Assembly: GCA_934045075.1 (NCBI GenBank) | Contig: OW203727.1 | Span: forward strand, 16,552,861 to 16,616,860 | DNA from: Yponomeuta sedellus | Lineage: Eukaryota; Arthropoda; Insecta; Lepidoptera; Yponomeutidae | Direction of reading: 5' to 3' | DNA length: 64,000 nucleotides | In this document: positions 54,283-64,000 of the stretch, piece by piece | Layout: each line of letters opens with the position of its first letter | How positions within the stretch are numbered: the first letter of the stretch is position 1 | Translations under genes and position numbers: made by a program | Notes under the pieces: generated by a model | Database searches by the model: none | What the model was told of the DNA's origin: nothing | What the model saw: only the letters and a program-made list of their open reading frames with translations

Positions 54283-54831
54283 GTATAGTGTTTACTTCAT
54301 GATTCAATTCTTAATCCAAAAACTGGCGCTAAATGTGTCTTGAAGCAACCACAAACTAAAGGACATTGTCCATTTTGGGCCATACGTGGACAGAGTGTAA
54401 GAGAAAAATCAAAATAACCCCTGATTATAATTAATTTCAAAACGAATATTTTTCCTTATCTCGTATCAATCGACATTTTAAACAGTTACAAACTAATAAG
54501 AATTTTATCTCAAATCCAGCCTTTATTTGGTCAACCAGCCTTGATTTTTTCTAATGCATCGCGTTTTAGTATTACTTGGGTAAAAAATAATGCACACTAA
54601 TGCAACGGCATTACAATACTTGTTAGATATGTCGTATTCAATTATTGGTGTGATAAAATGATTCAAAGAAATAATCTGGATTTGAGGGTAAACTATTTAT
54701 TTATGGCAACACTAGACAAAAAAAATTTTATTGTCACCTGCTAAAAAAACAAAACGATTCATTCATCCATTGTTTTTGCTGTTTCTTTGCTTCTCGTGAA
54801 TATTGTTTGTTTTATTACTACTTTGGCTTAT

Positions 54832-54986
54832 TTAAAAACCTATTTAGAGGCTAAAAATTTCACCCATGCCGGGATTCGAACCCGCAACCTCTGGCTATCC
54901 GTACCAGCGCTCTACCAATTGAGCCAATGGGCGACTCACGGCATCAGTGAAATTTCGAACCTCTTTACAATATTCTCTGTATTACG
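54832..54986 (-). repeat. family A element, short, with target duplication
   Basis: ACTTTGGCTT flanks it at about 54823 and 54988, so this short form inserted as a unit. Core on the minus strand: GCCCATTGGCTCAATTGGTA ... GGGTTCGAATCCCGGCATGG. Confidence 0.8.
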
Positions 54987-55005
54987 TACTTTGGCTTGTT
55001 AAAAA

Positions 55006-55133
55006 TGGATCCCGATTTTTCGTTTATTGATGACCCCGGCTCAACTACGGATTGTGTACCTGACTTACTTTGTGGTAGGCAAATAAAGCAAGCAAATCAT
55101 AGGACACCTTGCAGCAAAAAACTCACAATGCAG
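55006..55133 (+). CDS. hypothetical exon-like open frame
   Basis: Not recognised. The ATG at 55005-55007 (context TAAAAATGG) opens a frame MDPDFSFIDDPGSTTDCVPD then LLCGRQIKQANHRTPCSKKL, ending at a possible donor CAG|GTATAT near 55134; read through, the frame stops at 55193. Acidic N terminus, four cysteines. It could be the first exon of a decayed DNA-transposon protein, because it lies among DNA elements, or chance. A family A element inserted 20 bp upstream. Confidence 0.2.
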
Positions 55134-55229
55134 GTATATCGATGCAAATTAATTACTGTAATAGGGTTCTTAATTCAATTCAATTCAATTTAATTTATTT
55201 CAACGTAAAGAATTTACATTTTTTTTGCT

Positions 55230-55370
55230 GAATGTCAAAATACAATGTAACATGAAAGTGAAAGCCGCCGCCTTCGGGCCGTAATGTAGTGGAGAAAAAG
55301 GCAGCGGGAAAAAAAACTCCACTCTGACCATCTTTTCTCAAGTCTTGAGAAAAGATGGTCAGAGGTCTTA
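55230..55370 (-). repeat. dispersed repeat, sister of 1820-1935, with terminal palindrome
   Basis: GCCTTCGGGCCGTAATGTAG and CCATCTTTTCTCAAG; TGACCATCTTTTCTCAAG and its exact inverse CTTGAGAAAAGATGGTCA meet head to head at about 55345. Confidence 0.65.
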
Positions 55371-56035
55371 CTAACTCATACTACAAAACCTACTACCTAC
55401 TTAGTTTTAATTCAATTGACTGTTCACGTTTGGCCAAATCGCCCATACAAAGTGGACAATGTCCTTTCGAGGACTTTAAAGAAGTCATACACACGCGGAT
55501 AAAATCCCTAAGGTGCTTTTTTGTACCACGTGACTAGAATAACATATTGACATAATATTATAATGTAATAATGTCACCTTTATTACATTTTAGAGAGAAA
55601 GAGAGAAAGAAAATAATCAGATAGAAGAAAATAATAGATAGAGAAAGAAAATAATCATGTATTTATCTTTTCATGTGACCTCCCCAATATTACTAAAACA
55701 CGTTTTTCTGGAAGCTCTTTATTAACAATAAGTTTAGCTACAAAAGTACTAATTATCAAGATACGCATTTTCAGCTAGGAATGTGTTGTCAAATTTATAT
55801 TTTTTTACTCCAACGAAAAGGTTATTATAACAGTTAATGACGCTTTTTATGACACAATAAATTTGGTTATTTTTTTCTCATAATTGTAAAACAACTTTTA
55901 TCAGTGACAAGTTATCAAAATGCTTCAAGCATCACTTGTCACTAATCTTAAATTTACTCGAAATTAAGCCTGATGTGGTTGCAGCCTTTCGTCTTACGAC
56001 GACCGTGTAAGGATTGATAAACATTTTTTTATGTA
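55371..56035. other. AT-rich non-coding
   Basis: A purine-rich run (GAGAGAAAGAAAATAATC, twice, 55590-55660) is present. No gene recognised. Confidence 0.4.
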
Positions 56036-56039
56036 GCCT

Positions 56040-56350
56040 ATAAAAGTCTACTGCACGGCACAGGCCTTCTCTCAGAGAGAGAGTGTGGGCTTAGTTCCCA
56101 CGAGTGCCCACCGCGAATTGGCAATTTCAACCGATAAGGTATTTGAACACCTCAGACACTCTGGTTTCCTCATGATGTTTTCCTTCGCCGTTAGCGAGTG
56201 GTATTGCTACTATAACTTCACAAGTGTTCACTTTACTTACAAAATAAAGGCATTGGTACATGCATGCCCCCACTAGGAGTCGAACCAGGGTCTCTCACTT
56301 CCGAGTCCATTGATTTACGCACTAGGCTACCGCCGCACTGGTAAACAATA
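56040..56350 (-). repeat. tRNA-derived SINE family C at the left edge of the tandem array
   Basis: CCTTCTCTCAGAGAGAGAGT, GTTTCCTCATGATGTTTTCC and a minus-strand tRNA-like head (GTAGCCTAGTGCGTAAATCA, CTGGTTCGACTCC). Sequence homology between array units starts inside this SINE. Confidence 0.75.
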
Positions 56351-56417
56351 TTTACATAGAAATTAAATATCCCCTAGCAACCCGTGCCAACCCTTAGCAC
56401 CACGTGCCAGTGTTGAT

Positions 56418-56536
56418 CATAGATAAGTATATTAATTATACTGGCGTATAGATGGCCGACTCGCGATATCGATACAGTGCTGCCATCTAGTTTCTAACCT
56501 CATAACTACTATCACACCGTACATGGTACAGTGCGT

Positions 56537-56589
<53 letters not shown>

Positions 56590-57443
56590 TATACTAGTAA
56601 CGTTTATTTTATAGAGGTTTTAAAGTTTGTTTCAATGAAAAAGGAATTAATGGACGGAATGTTATAAAAAATCAAAAACTCCAAAAATTTATCCTTTTTC
56701 ACTGAAACAAACTTTTGTATAGGAAAAGGAGTACCTACTTGCTATTGAGAAATAAAACGGTATAATAGTTTAACAAAATTAAACATTTATTTTAATACCA
56801 GTCTCCCTGACTCGCTTCTTTGTTTAATTTTTTTAGGTATGTTCTCACAAAAAGTACCACTAAAGGATCACTATAGTCACTGTCTCAAAACACCAAAACA
56901 CTTTTGTTGAGTTAATTTCTCACATCAAGCCACATTTTAAGAGTCACTTTCTCAAATTTAGGAATCAATTCGAAGCTGGAAATCCACAAATATTAGGTAT
57001 AAGAAAATTTAGCATCAAAAACTTGTTTACGAAACGAAACCCGTTGAGGAAAAATGAGGTTGCGTCATAAAAAATCTTGTGTTGCTAGTTTTCACATGTA
57101 ATTAGCCATCTTCTAGGGAAATAAGATTGTAATAATAATATCTAAATTACTTACCTAATTCTAAATAATACTCTCTAAATTGTCGTATGTTTATAAGACA
57201 TTATTTTATTAGAAATGAGCTTGTTTTTGTGAAGTCTTAGTTTATAGTTTGATTGTTTATTTGAAGAAGGTTTAAAAATTGGTGAGCAAATTATTGCCAT
57301 AACTTGCAATCAGTTAGTTTCACAGGCAACACTGAATAAACATAGCTGAGACATAGCTCATAATACTTCCGAAGTTGGGGGATAGGTGGCGCTATCGACT
57401 GAAACTCATATTTGTATGGAAGACAACATAGCATGGTGTTGAT
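56418..57443. other. 1026-bp segment present only in unit 1
   Basis: TGTTGAT lies at both boundaries (56411-56417 and 57437-57443), while units 2 and 3 have a single GTTGAT. It is either an insertion with a 7-bp duplication or sequence lost from the ancestor of units 2 and 3. It contains an (AT)n run and a hairpin with arms AAAGTTTGTTTCA / TGAAACAAACTTT (56623 and 56702). No coding frame. Confidence 0.7.
56541..56586. repeat. (AT)n microsatellite
   Basis: About 23 dinucleotides flanked by GCGTATAC on both sides. Confidence 0.95.
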
Positions 57444-57500
57444 ACGCCAACTACATGCGTCTTATTATTTTTGTTTCTTGATTCTGATTTTTTTTTTCAG

Positions 57501-57649
57501 CGCCTGGACTTCCGCTTACAAAGATTCAAGGCAGATCACGTCGATCTGAAACAGGTACAACGCAAAACGGCGAGCAAGAGCAAGGACTGCGTACGCCGAC
57601 TATTTTATTTAGCTACTATTCGATATTTCCACATATCCTTAGAAAGTAA
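57501..57649 (+). other. exon-like segment of the array unit (copies at 60004 and 62503)
   Basis: A long pyrimidine run plus CAG ends at 57500. The following 54 bp end CAG|GTACAA. Read in phase 1 (starting CCT at 57503), the frame PGLPLTKIQGRSRRSETG... stays open to TAA at 57649 in all three units with no indels; the frame read from 57501 is open in unit 1 but has a stop in units 2 and 3. Contains a dibasic-like RSRR. No cysteines in the phase-1 frame. Function unrecognised. It could be a decayed exon. Confidence 0.3.
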
Positions 57650-57674
57650 CACCGCTCAAGTCGATTCTCATTAG

Positions 57675-58035
57675 AAACGCTCGTAGCCTAGTCGAACCGA
57701 GCGACTGGAATCAATCACTTGAGTTAAGCAACAACAGGTGCGGTCAAGTGTTGGATGGGTGACCGTGACGTGGCTACCGCTAGTGGCATTTTCTCCGTTT
57801 CCGCGTTTCCCAAGGGACGCTAAGCTGTTAATACCGGCTTTCATGAAATGGCAGTCGTTATGCCATGTCAGAGGCCTTATGGGCGGCTTGATAACTTCCG
57901 ACAGTAACGACCGCCTCTGTCTTACAATCCTCCACCAACCCGAACTTTGCCGCCGTGGTGGAGTAGGGCCTAGCCTTTCTGCGATTCAGGAAGAGACCCG
58001 TGCCCCAGCATTGGGGACATACAAGGGTTAATATC
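57675..58035 (+). mobile_element. 5S-derived SINE, array unit 1
   Basis: CGCTCGTAGCCTAGTCGAAC, TTGAGTTAAGCAACAACAGG, GGATGGGTGACCGTGACG, ending ACATACAAGGGTTAATATC. Confidence 0.85.
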
Positions 58036-58639
58036 AAGTCTATTCTCATGTCGGTTTTGACATGTATGCTATTGGGTGCAGATTTCAAGCGCGCATCGAT
58101 CAAAATAAAATTCCAGCATTTTGAGTAATAAATCGTCGCAATTGAACAAATCTTAACTCGGCGCAGTTATTTTTTCTATGTAACAGCGCAGAAACTGTTT
58201 TCGAAATTAAAGACTTTCCTTAGTTAGAATAGTTTTGCGGCTTAATCACATAGTAATTTATTGCTATTTTACCTCGACGTTTCGACGACGTTGCAGTCAT
58301 CGTGGTCACGAGATAACAGACCTCTGAAGTACGGTACGAACGGACGGTAGAATATGATAGTGGTGTAAACAACTGGAATCAGTTGCATTGAAGCTGAGTT
58401 GCCACGCATCGATCACGCGCACGGTTGCAAATGTTACATGAATCGACCAACCAGACCAAACATGACAGGGTAAAATCTGATTTGCTTTTTTTCTTTTCAT
58501 AAGAAGATGAAAGCGGCCACCCACTTACAAAGGTCCTACGGGAGCCACCACGAGGCAACAAAGCTGAGAATCAAGGCGAAGATGAGAAAAAGCGTATGGC
58601 ATTTATTTATTTATTAAGCAACGTTTCGATATTCTACCG

Positions 58640-58840
58640 TAACATATAACATAGCATATACAGGCACATTCATCGACTGTGGCCCCACACTAGGGTACCC
58701 TGTGTCGTGAGAACCAGAAACAGCGACATCACAAACATGTAAACATCCTAGACCTGGGTGTTTTTTTTTTTTGTCTCCAGCTGGGGTTCGAACCCGGAAC
58801 CTCTCGCACTGTAGGCAGGTGCGCTACAGAGGTCGTCAAT
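58640..58840 (-). mobile_element. tRNA-derived SINE family D, array unit 1
   Basis: ACAGGCACATTCATCGACTG, GGGTACCCTGTGTCGTGAGA and a minus-strand head with GGGTTCGAACCCGGAACC. Copies at 61140-61340 and 63640-63840. Confidence 0.8.
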
Positions 58841-60179
58841 ATGTTAAGAGGCTACTAGCACCAATGCTTAAATGTCTTCTAAGTCGCCATGTGAATGAAG
58901 TATGTTTTTGTAAGAAGAATTTTTGTTAAATGCTACCATTGAATTAATTTAATGATGCTACTTAGGCGGGTCCTCAAGGAGCAGTTCCCATGCAAACGCA
59001 GTTTTGGTTTTATTTATTTATGACTGGCCGTACCTATAGCAATGAAACTTTTACAATACAAGGACTCAAATCAAGGTTTAATCGTGCTTAGAATTGGAAA
59101 CGAACTAATAAAAAATAAATTACAGTATATAAGTCTTTTCGTAGAATGATATGACGTTTGTAAATAAACCAAACTAAGTTTGTACAGAATTTATATTTAA
59201 GAATGTGAGGCAGGTCTGCCAAAGGCTTACAAAGAACATTTAGTTACATTTATGACAAACCTCTGAAGTAGGTTTCTCATGCCTCCATATTCTCGACGGA
59301 AAAATGCGCTAGTAACAACTATAATATTTTTCAATAGAAACAACTGACATCAACTGAAATTGCATACAAGCTGGAATTGGAACTCAGCTAGCTTATGTTC
59401 TGAATTGCACGTTTGCGAATGTTTTTAGCATAAGAATCTACCAGAATATTCTTTTCAAACATGTCAGGGTAAAATCTTGTAAATGGGTCTTGGCTTCCGA
59501 CACAAGATGTCGCCACATGACTCTGTCCTGCGCGGTCTCTTGCCAGTCCTAGGGCTCACACAGTTCCTTGACCACTTCATCCTTCTAGCAATGAAAGGGC
59601 GGCCAGCCGGTCTTTCCTCGTTTGAAAGCGCCAGGTATGCCTTCGTCACCGCCCGATCCTTTCCCATCCATTCTAAGTGACCGACCCATCGGAGTCAGTG
59701 AGATTTCCTCATGATATTTTCCTTCACCGTTAGCGAGTGGTATTGCTACTATAACTTCACGAGTGTACATTACTTACAAAATAAAGTCATTGGTACACAC
59801 ATGCCGACACCGGGAATCGAACCAGGGTCTCTCACTTCTGAGTTGCTCTACGCACTAGGCTACCGCCGCACTGGTAAACAATATTCACATAGAATAAAAT
59901 ATCCCCTAGCACCCCGTGCCAACCCTTAGCACCACGTGCCAGCGTTGATACGCCAACTACATGCGTCTTACTATTTTTGTTTCTTGATTCTGTTTTTTTT
60001 CAGCGCCTGGACCTCCGCTTACGAAGATAAAAGGCAGATCACGTCGATCTGAAACAGGTACAACGCAAAATGGCGAGCAAGAGCAAGGTTTGCGTATGCC
60101 GTCTATTTTATTTAGCTACTATTCGATATTTTCACATAACCTTAGAAAGTAACACCGCTCAAGTCGATTCTCGCTTAGA

Positions 60180-60545
60180 AGTGCTCGTGGCCTAGTCGAA
60201 CCGAGCGATTAGAATCAATCACTTGCGTTAGCAACAACAGGTGCGGTCAGGTGTTGGATGGGTGACCGTCCCGTGACTGCCGCTAGTGGCATTTATTCCG
60301 AGCGCTTCCGCGTTTCCCAAGGCACGCTAAGCCGTTGGTGCCGGATTTTATGTAATGGCAGTCATCATGCCATGTCCGAGGCCTTATGGGCGGCTTGATA
60401 ACTTCTGACAGTAAGGACCGCCACTGTCTTACAATCCTCCACCAACCCGAACTTGGCCGCCGTGGTGGAGTAGGGCCTAGCCTTTCTGCGATTCAGGAAG
60501 AGGCCCGTGTCCCAGCATTTGGGACATACAAGGGTTAATATCAAG
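60180..60545 (+). mobile_element. 5S-derived SINE, array unit 2
   Basis: Copy of the unit 1 SINE, with CGTTAGCAACAACAGGTGCG in the promoter part (one base lost from GTTAAGC). Confidence 0.85.
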
Positions 60546-61139
60546 TCGATTGTCATGTCGGTTTTGACACGTATGCACGGGTGCAGATTTCAAGCGCGCA
60601 TCGATCAAAATAAAATTCCAGCATTTTGAGTAATAAACCATCGCTATTGAACAAATCTTAACTCCGCGCAGTTATTTTTTCTATGTAGCAGCGCAGAAAC
60701 TGTTTTCGAAATTAAAGACTTTCCTTAGTTAGAATAGTTTTGCGGCTTAATCACGTAGTAATTTATTTCTATTTTACCTCGACGTTTCGACGACGTTGCA
60801 GTCATCGTGGTCACGAGATAACAGACCTTTGAAGTACGGTACGAACGGACGGTAGAATATGATAGTGGTGTAAACAACTGGAATCAGTTGCATTGAAGCT
60901 GGGTTGCCACGCATCGATCACGCGCACGGTTGCAAATGTTACATGAATCGACCAACCAGACCAAACATGACAGGGTAAAATCTGATTTGCTTTTTTTCTT
61001 TTCATAAGAAGATGAAAGCGGCCACCCACTTACAAAGGTCCTACGGGAGCCACCACGAGGCAACAAAGCTGAGAATCAAGGCGAAGATGAGAAAAAGCGT
61101 ATGGCATTTATTTATTTATTAAGCAACGTTTCGATATTC

Positions 61140-61340
61140 TACCGTAACATATAACATAGCATATACAGGCACATTCATCGACTGTGGCCCCACACTAGGG
61201 TACCCTGTGTCGTGAGAACCAGAAACAGCGACATCACAAACATGTAAACATCCTAGACCTGGGTGATTTTTTTTTGTCTCCAGCTGGGGTCCGAACCCGA
61301 AACCTCTCGCATTGTAGGCAGGTGCGCTACAGAGGTCGTC
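61140..61340 (-). mobile_element. tRNA-derived SINE family D, array unit 2
   Basis: As at 58640, with GGGGTCCGAACCCGAAACC in box B. Confidence 0.8.
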
Positions 61341-62678
61341 AATATGTTAAGAGGCTACTAGCACCAATTCTTAAATGTCTTCTAAGTCGCCATGTGAATG
61401 AAGTATGTTTTTGTAAGAAGAATTTTTGTTAAATGCTACCATTGAATTAATTCAATGATGCTACTTAGGCGGGTCCTCAAGGAGCAGTTCCCATGCAAAC
61501 GCAGTTTTGGTTTTATTTATTTATGACCGGCCGTATAGCAATGAAACTTTTACAATACAAGGACTCAAATCAAGGTTTAATCGTGCTTAGAATTGGAAAC
61601 GAACTAATAAAAAATAAATTACAGTATATCAGTCTTTTCGTAGAATGATATGACGTTTGTAAATAAACCAAACTAAGTTTGTACAGAATTTATATTTAAG
61701 AATGTGAGGCAGGTCTGCCAAAGGCTTACAAAGAACATTTAGTTACATTTATGACAAACCTCTGAAGTAGGTTTCTCATGCCTCCATATTGTCGACGGAA
61801 AAATGCGCTAGTAACAACTATAATATTTTTCAATAGAAACAACTGACATCAACTGAAATTGCATACAAGCTGGAATTGGAACTCAGCTAGCTTATGTTCT
61901 GAATTGCACGTTTGCAAATGTTTTTAGCATAAGAATCTACCAGAATATTCTTTTCAAACATGTCAGGGTAAAATCTTGTAAATGGGTCTTGGCTTCCGAC
62001 ACAAGATGTCGCCACATGACTCTGTCCTGCGCGGTCTCTTGCCAGTCCTAGGGCTCACACAGGTCCTTGACCACTTCATCCTTCTAGCAATGAAAGGGCG
62101 GCCAGCCGGTCTTTCCTCGTTTGAAAGCGCCAGGTATGCCTTCGTCACCGCCCGATCCTTTCCCATCCATTCTAAGTGACCGACCCATCGGAGTCAGTGA
62201 GATTTCCTCATGATGTTTACCTTCACCGTTAGCGAGTGGTATTGCTACTATAACTTCACGAGTGTACATTACTTACAAAATAAAGTCATTGGTACACACA
62301 TGCCGACACCGGGAATCGAACCAGGGTCTCTCACTTCTGAGTTGCTCTACGCACTAGGCTACCGCCGCACTGGTAAACAATATTCACATAGAATAAAATA
62401 TCCCCTAGCACCCCGTGCCAACCCTTAGCACCACGTGCCAGCGTTGATACGCCAACTACATGCGTCTTACTATTTTTGTTTCTTGATTCTGTTTTTTTTC
62501 AGCGCCTGGACCTCCGCTTACGAAGATAAAAGGCAGATCACGTCGATCTGAAACAGGTACAACGCAAAATGGCGAGCAAGAGCAAGGTTTGCGTATGCCG
62601 TCTATTTTATTTAGCTACTATTCGATATTTTCACATAACCTTAGAAAGTAACACCGCTCAAGTCGATTCTCGCTTAGA

Positions 62679-63044
62679 AGTGCTCGTGGCCTAGTCGAAC
62701 CGAGCGATTAGAATCAATCACTTGCGTTAGCAACAACAGGTGCGGTCAGGTGTTGGATGGGTGACCGTCCCGTGACTGCCGCTAGTGGCATTTATTCCGA
62801 GCGCTTCCGCGTTTCCCAAGGCACGCTAAGCCGTTGGTGCCGGATTTTATGTAATGGCAGTCATCATGCCATGTCCGAGGCCTTATGGGCGGCTTGATAA
62901 CTTCTGACAGTAAGGACCGCCACTGTCTTACAATCCTCCACCAACCCGAACTTGGCCGCCGTGGTGGAGTAGGGCCTAGCCTTTCTGCGATTCAGGAAGA
63001 GGCCCGTGTCCCAGCATTTGGGACATACAAGGGTTAATATCAAG
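62679..63044 (+). mobile_element. 5S-derived SINE, array unit 3
   Basis: Appears identical to the unit 2 copy. Confidence 0.85.
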
Positions 63045-63639
63045 TCGATTGTCATGTCGGTTTTGACACGTATGCACGGGTGCAGATTTCAAGCGCGCAT
63101 CGATCAAAATAAAATTCCAGCATTTTGAGTAATAAACCATCGCTATTGAACAAATCTTAACTCCGCGCAGTTATTTTTTCTATGTAGCAGCGCAGAAACT
63201 GTTTTCGAAATTAAAGACTTTCCTTAGTTAGAATAGTTTTGCGGCTTAATCACGTAGTAATTTATTTCTATTTTACCTCGACGTTTCGACGACGTTGCAG
63301 TCATCGTGGTCACGAGATAACAGACCTTTGAAGTACGGTACGAACGGACGGTAGAATATGATAGTGGTGTAAACAACTGGAATCAGTTGCATTGAAGCTG
63401 GGTTGCCACGCATCGATCACGCGCACGGTTGCAAATGTTACATGAATCGACCAACCAGACCAAACATGACAGGGTAAAATCTGATTTGCTTTTTTTCTTT
63501 TCATAAGAAGATGAAAGCGGCCACCCACTTACAAAGGTCCTACGGGAGCCACCACGAGGCAACAAAGCTGAGAATCAAGGCGAAGATGAGAAAAAGCGTA
63601 TGGCATTTATTTATTTATTAAGCAACGTTTCGATATTCT

Positions 63640-63840
63640 ACCGTAACATATAACATAGCATATACAGGCACATTCATCGACTGTGGCCCCACACTAGGGT
63701 ACCCTGTGTCGTGAGAACCAGAAACAGCGACATCACAAACATGTAAACATCCTAGACCTGGGTGATTTTTTTTTGTCTCCAGCTGGGGTCCGAACCCGAA
63801 ACCTCTCGCATTGTAGGCAGGTGCGCTACAGAGGTCGTCA
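63640..63840 (-). mobile_element. tRNA-derived SINE family D, array unit 3
   Basis: Appears identical to the unit 2 copy. Confidence 0.8.
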
Positions 63841-64000
63841 ATATGTTAAGAGGCTACTAGCACCAATTCTTAAATGTCTTCTAAGTCGCCATGTGAATGA
63901 AGTATGTTTTTGTAAGAAGAATTTTTGTTAAATGCTACCATTGAATTAATTCAATGATGCTACTTAGGCGGGTCCTCAAGGAGCAGTTCCCATGCAAACG

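Larger units (their letters stand above)
56165..64000 (+). repeat. tandem array of about 2.5-kb units (three, last cut by window edge)
   Basis: Unit 1 is about 56165-59701, unit 2 59702-62202 and unit 3 62203 to the edge. Equivalent points: 57501/60004/62503, 58306/60811/63310 and 59464/61963. The period is 2499 bp between units 2 and 3, which differ at only two bases I could find in 1.8 kb (both near 59715/62214). Unit 1 is clearly more diverged and carries 1026 extra bp (56418-57443). Each unit has a family C SINE, an exon-like acceptor segment, a 5S-type SINE, a MITE core and a family D SINE. Confidence 0.9.

Overview
This is a eukaryotic, almost certainly lepidopteran, genomic window. It is AT-rich and gene-poor, with long introns and canonical splice sites. 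It is crowded with moth/butterfly-type mobile elements: tRNA-derived and 5S-rRNA-derived SINEs, 3' ends of RTE-, CR1/Jockey- and R1-type LINEs, mariner remnants, Helitron-like ends, MITEs, and microsatellites from a few dozen to 860+ bp. I see no bacterial-type genes, no rRNA genes and no tRNA genes I would call functional.

The only host genes I can support are three tandem insulin-like peptide (ILP) loci, all on the + strand and spread over about 37 kb. ILP-A (12339-12528 joined to 14285-14466) encodes a divergent B chain and a good A chain; its start codon must lie in an unseen upstream exon or is lost. ILP-B (5'UTR exon ending at 30916, coding exons 32192-32369 and 36551-36723) is a complete 116-residue preproinsulin-like protein with signal peptide, B chain, C peptide with dibasic sites and A chain. 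ILP-C (5'UTR exon ending at 45715, exon 48889-49082) has a signal peptide and B chain but an in-frame TAA five codons before its splice donor; it is probably a pseudogene or encodes a B-chain-only product. All three use the phase-1 intron between B and A chains that is typical of insulin genes. ILP-B and ILP-C also share a TATA-box promoter and a 5' non-coding exon, which shows they arose by duplication of the whole gene front end.

Layout: 1-860 pure (TTCAT)n; 0.9-12.2 kb repeats (MITE 5306-5667, R1-type fragment 6134-7021 nested in an RTE-type LINE, mariner 9412-10283); 12.3-14.6 kb ILP-A; 14.7-30.7 kb repeats with a large two-phase tetranucleotide array at 27.86-28.35 kb; 30.8-36.7 kb ILP-B with a repeat-filled intron; 37-45.5 kb repeats, including an R1-clade retrotransposon nested in a 5S-type SINE (39505-41117); 45.6-49.1 kb ILP-C, with a dead mariner in its first intron; 49.4-56 kb LINEs, MITEs and SINEs; 56.2-64 kb a tandem array of about 2.5 kb units running off the right edge.

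The ILP precursors would be secreted hormones or growth factors, processed by prohormone convertases at dibasic sites and acting through the insulin receptor. The rest of the window is mobile and repetitive DNA. Stretches not listed (for example most of 43.3-45.2 kb) show no gene that I can recognise.
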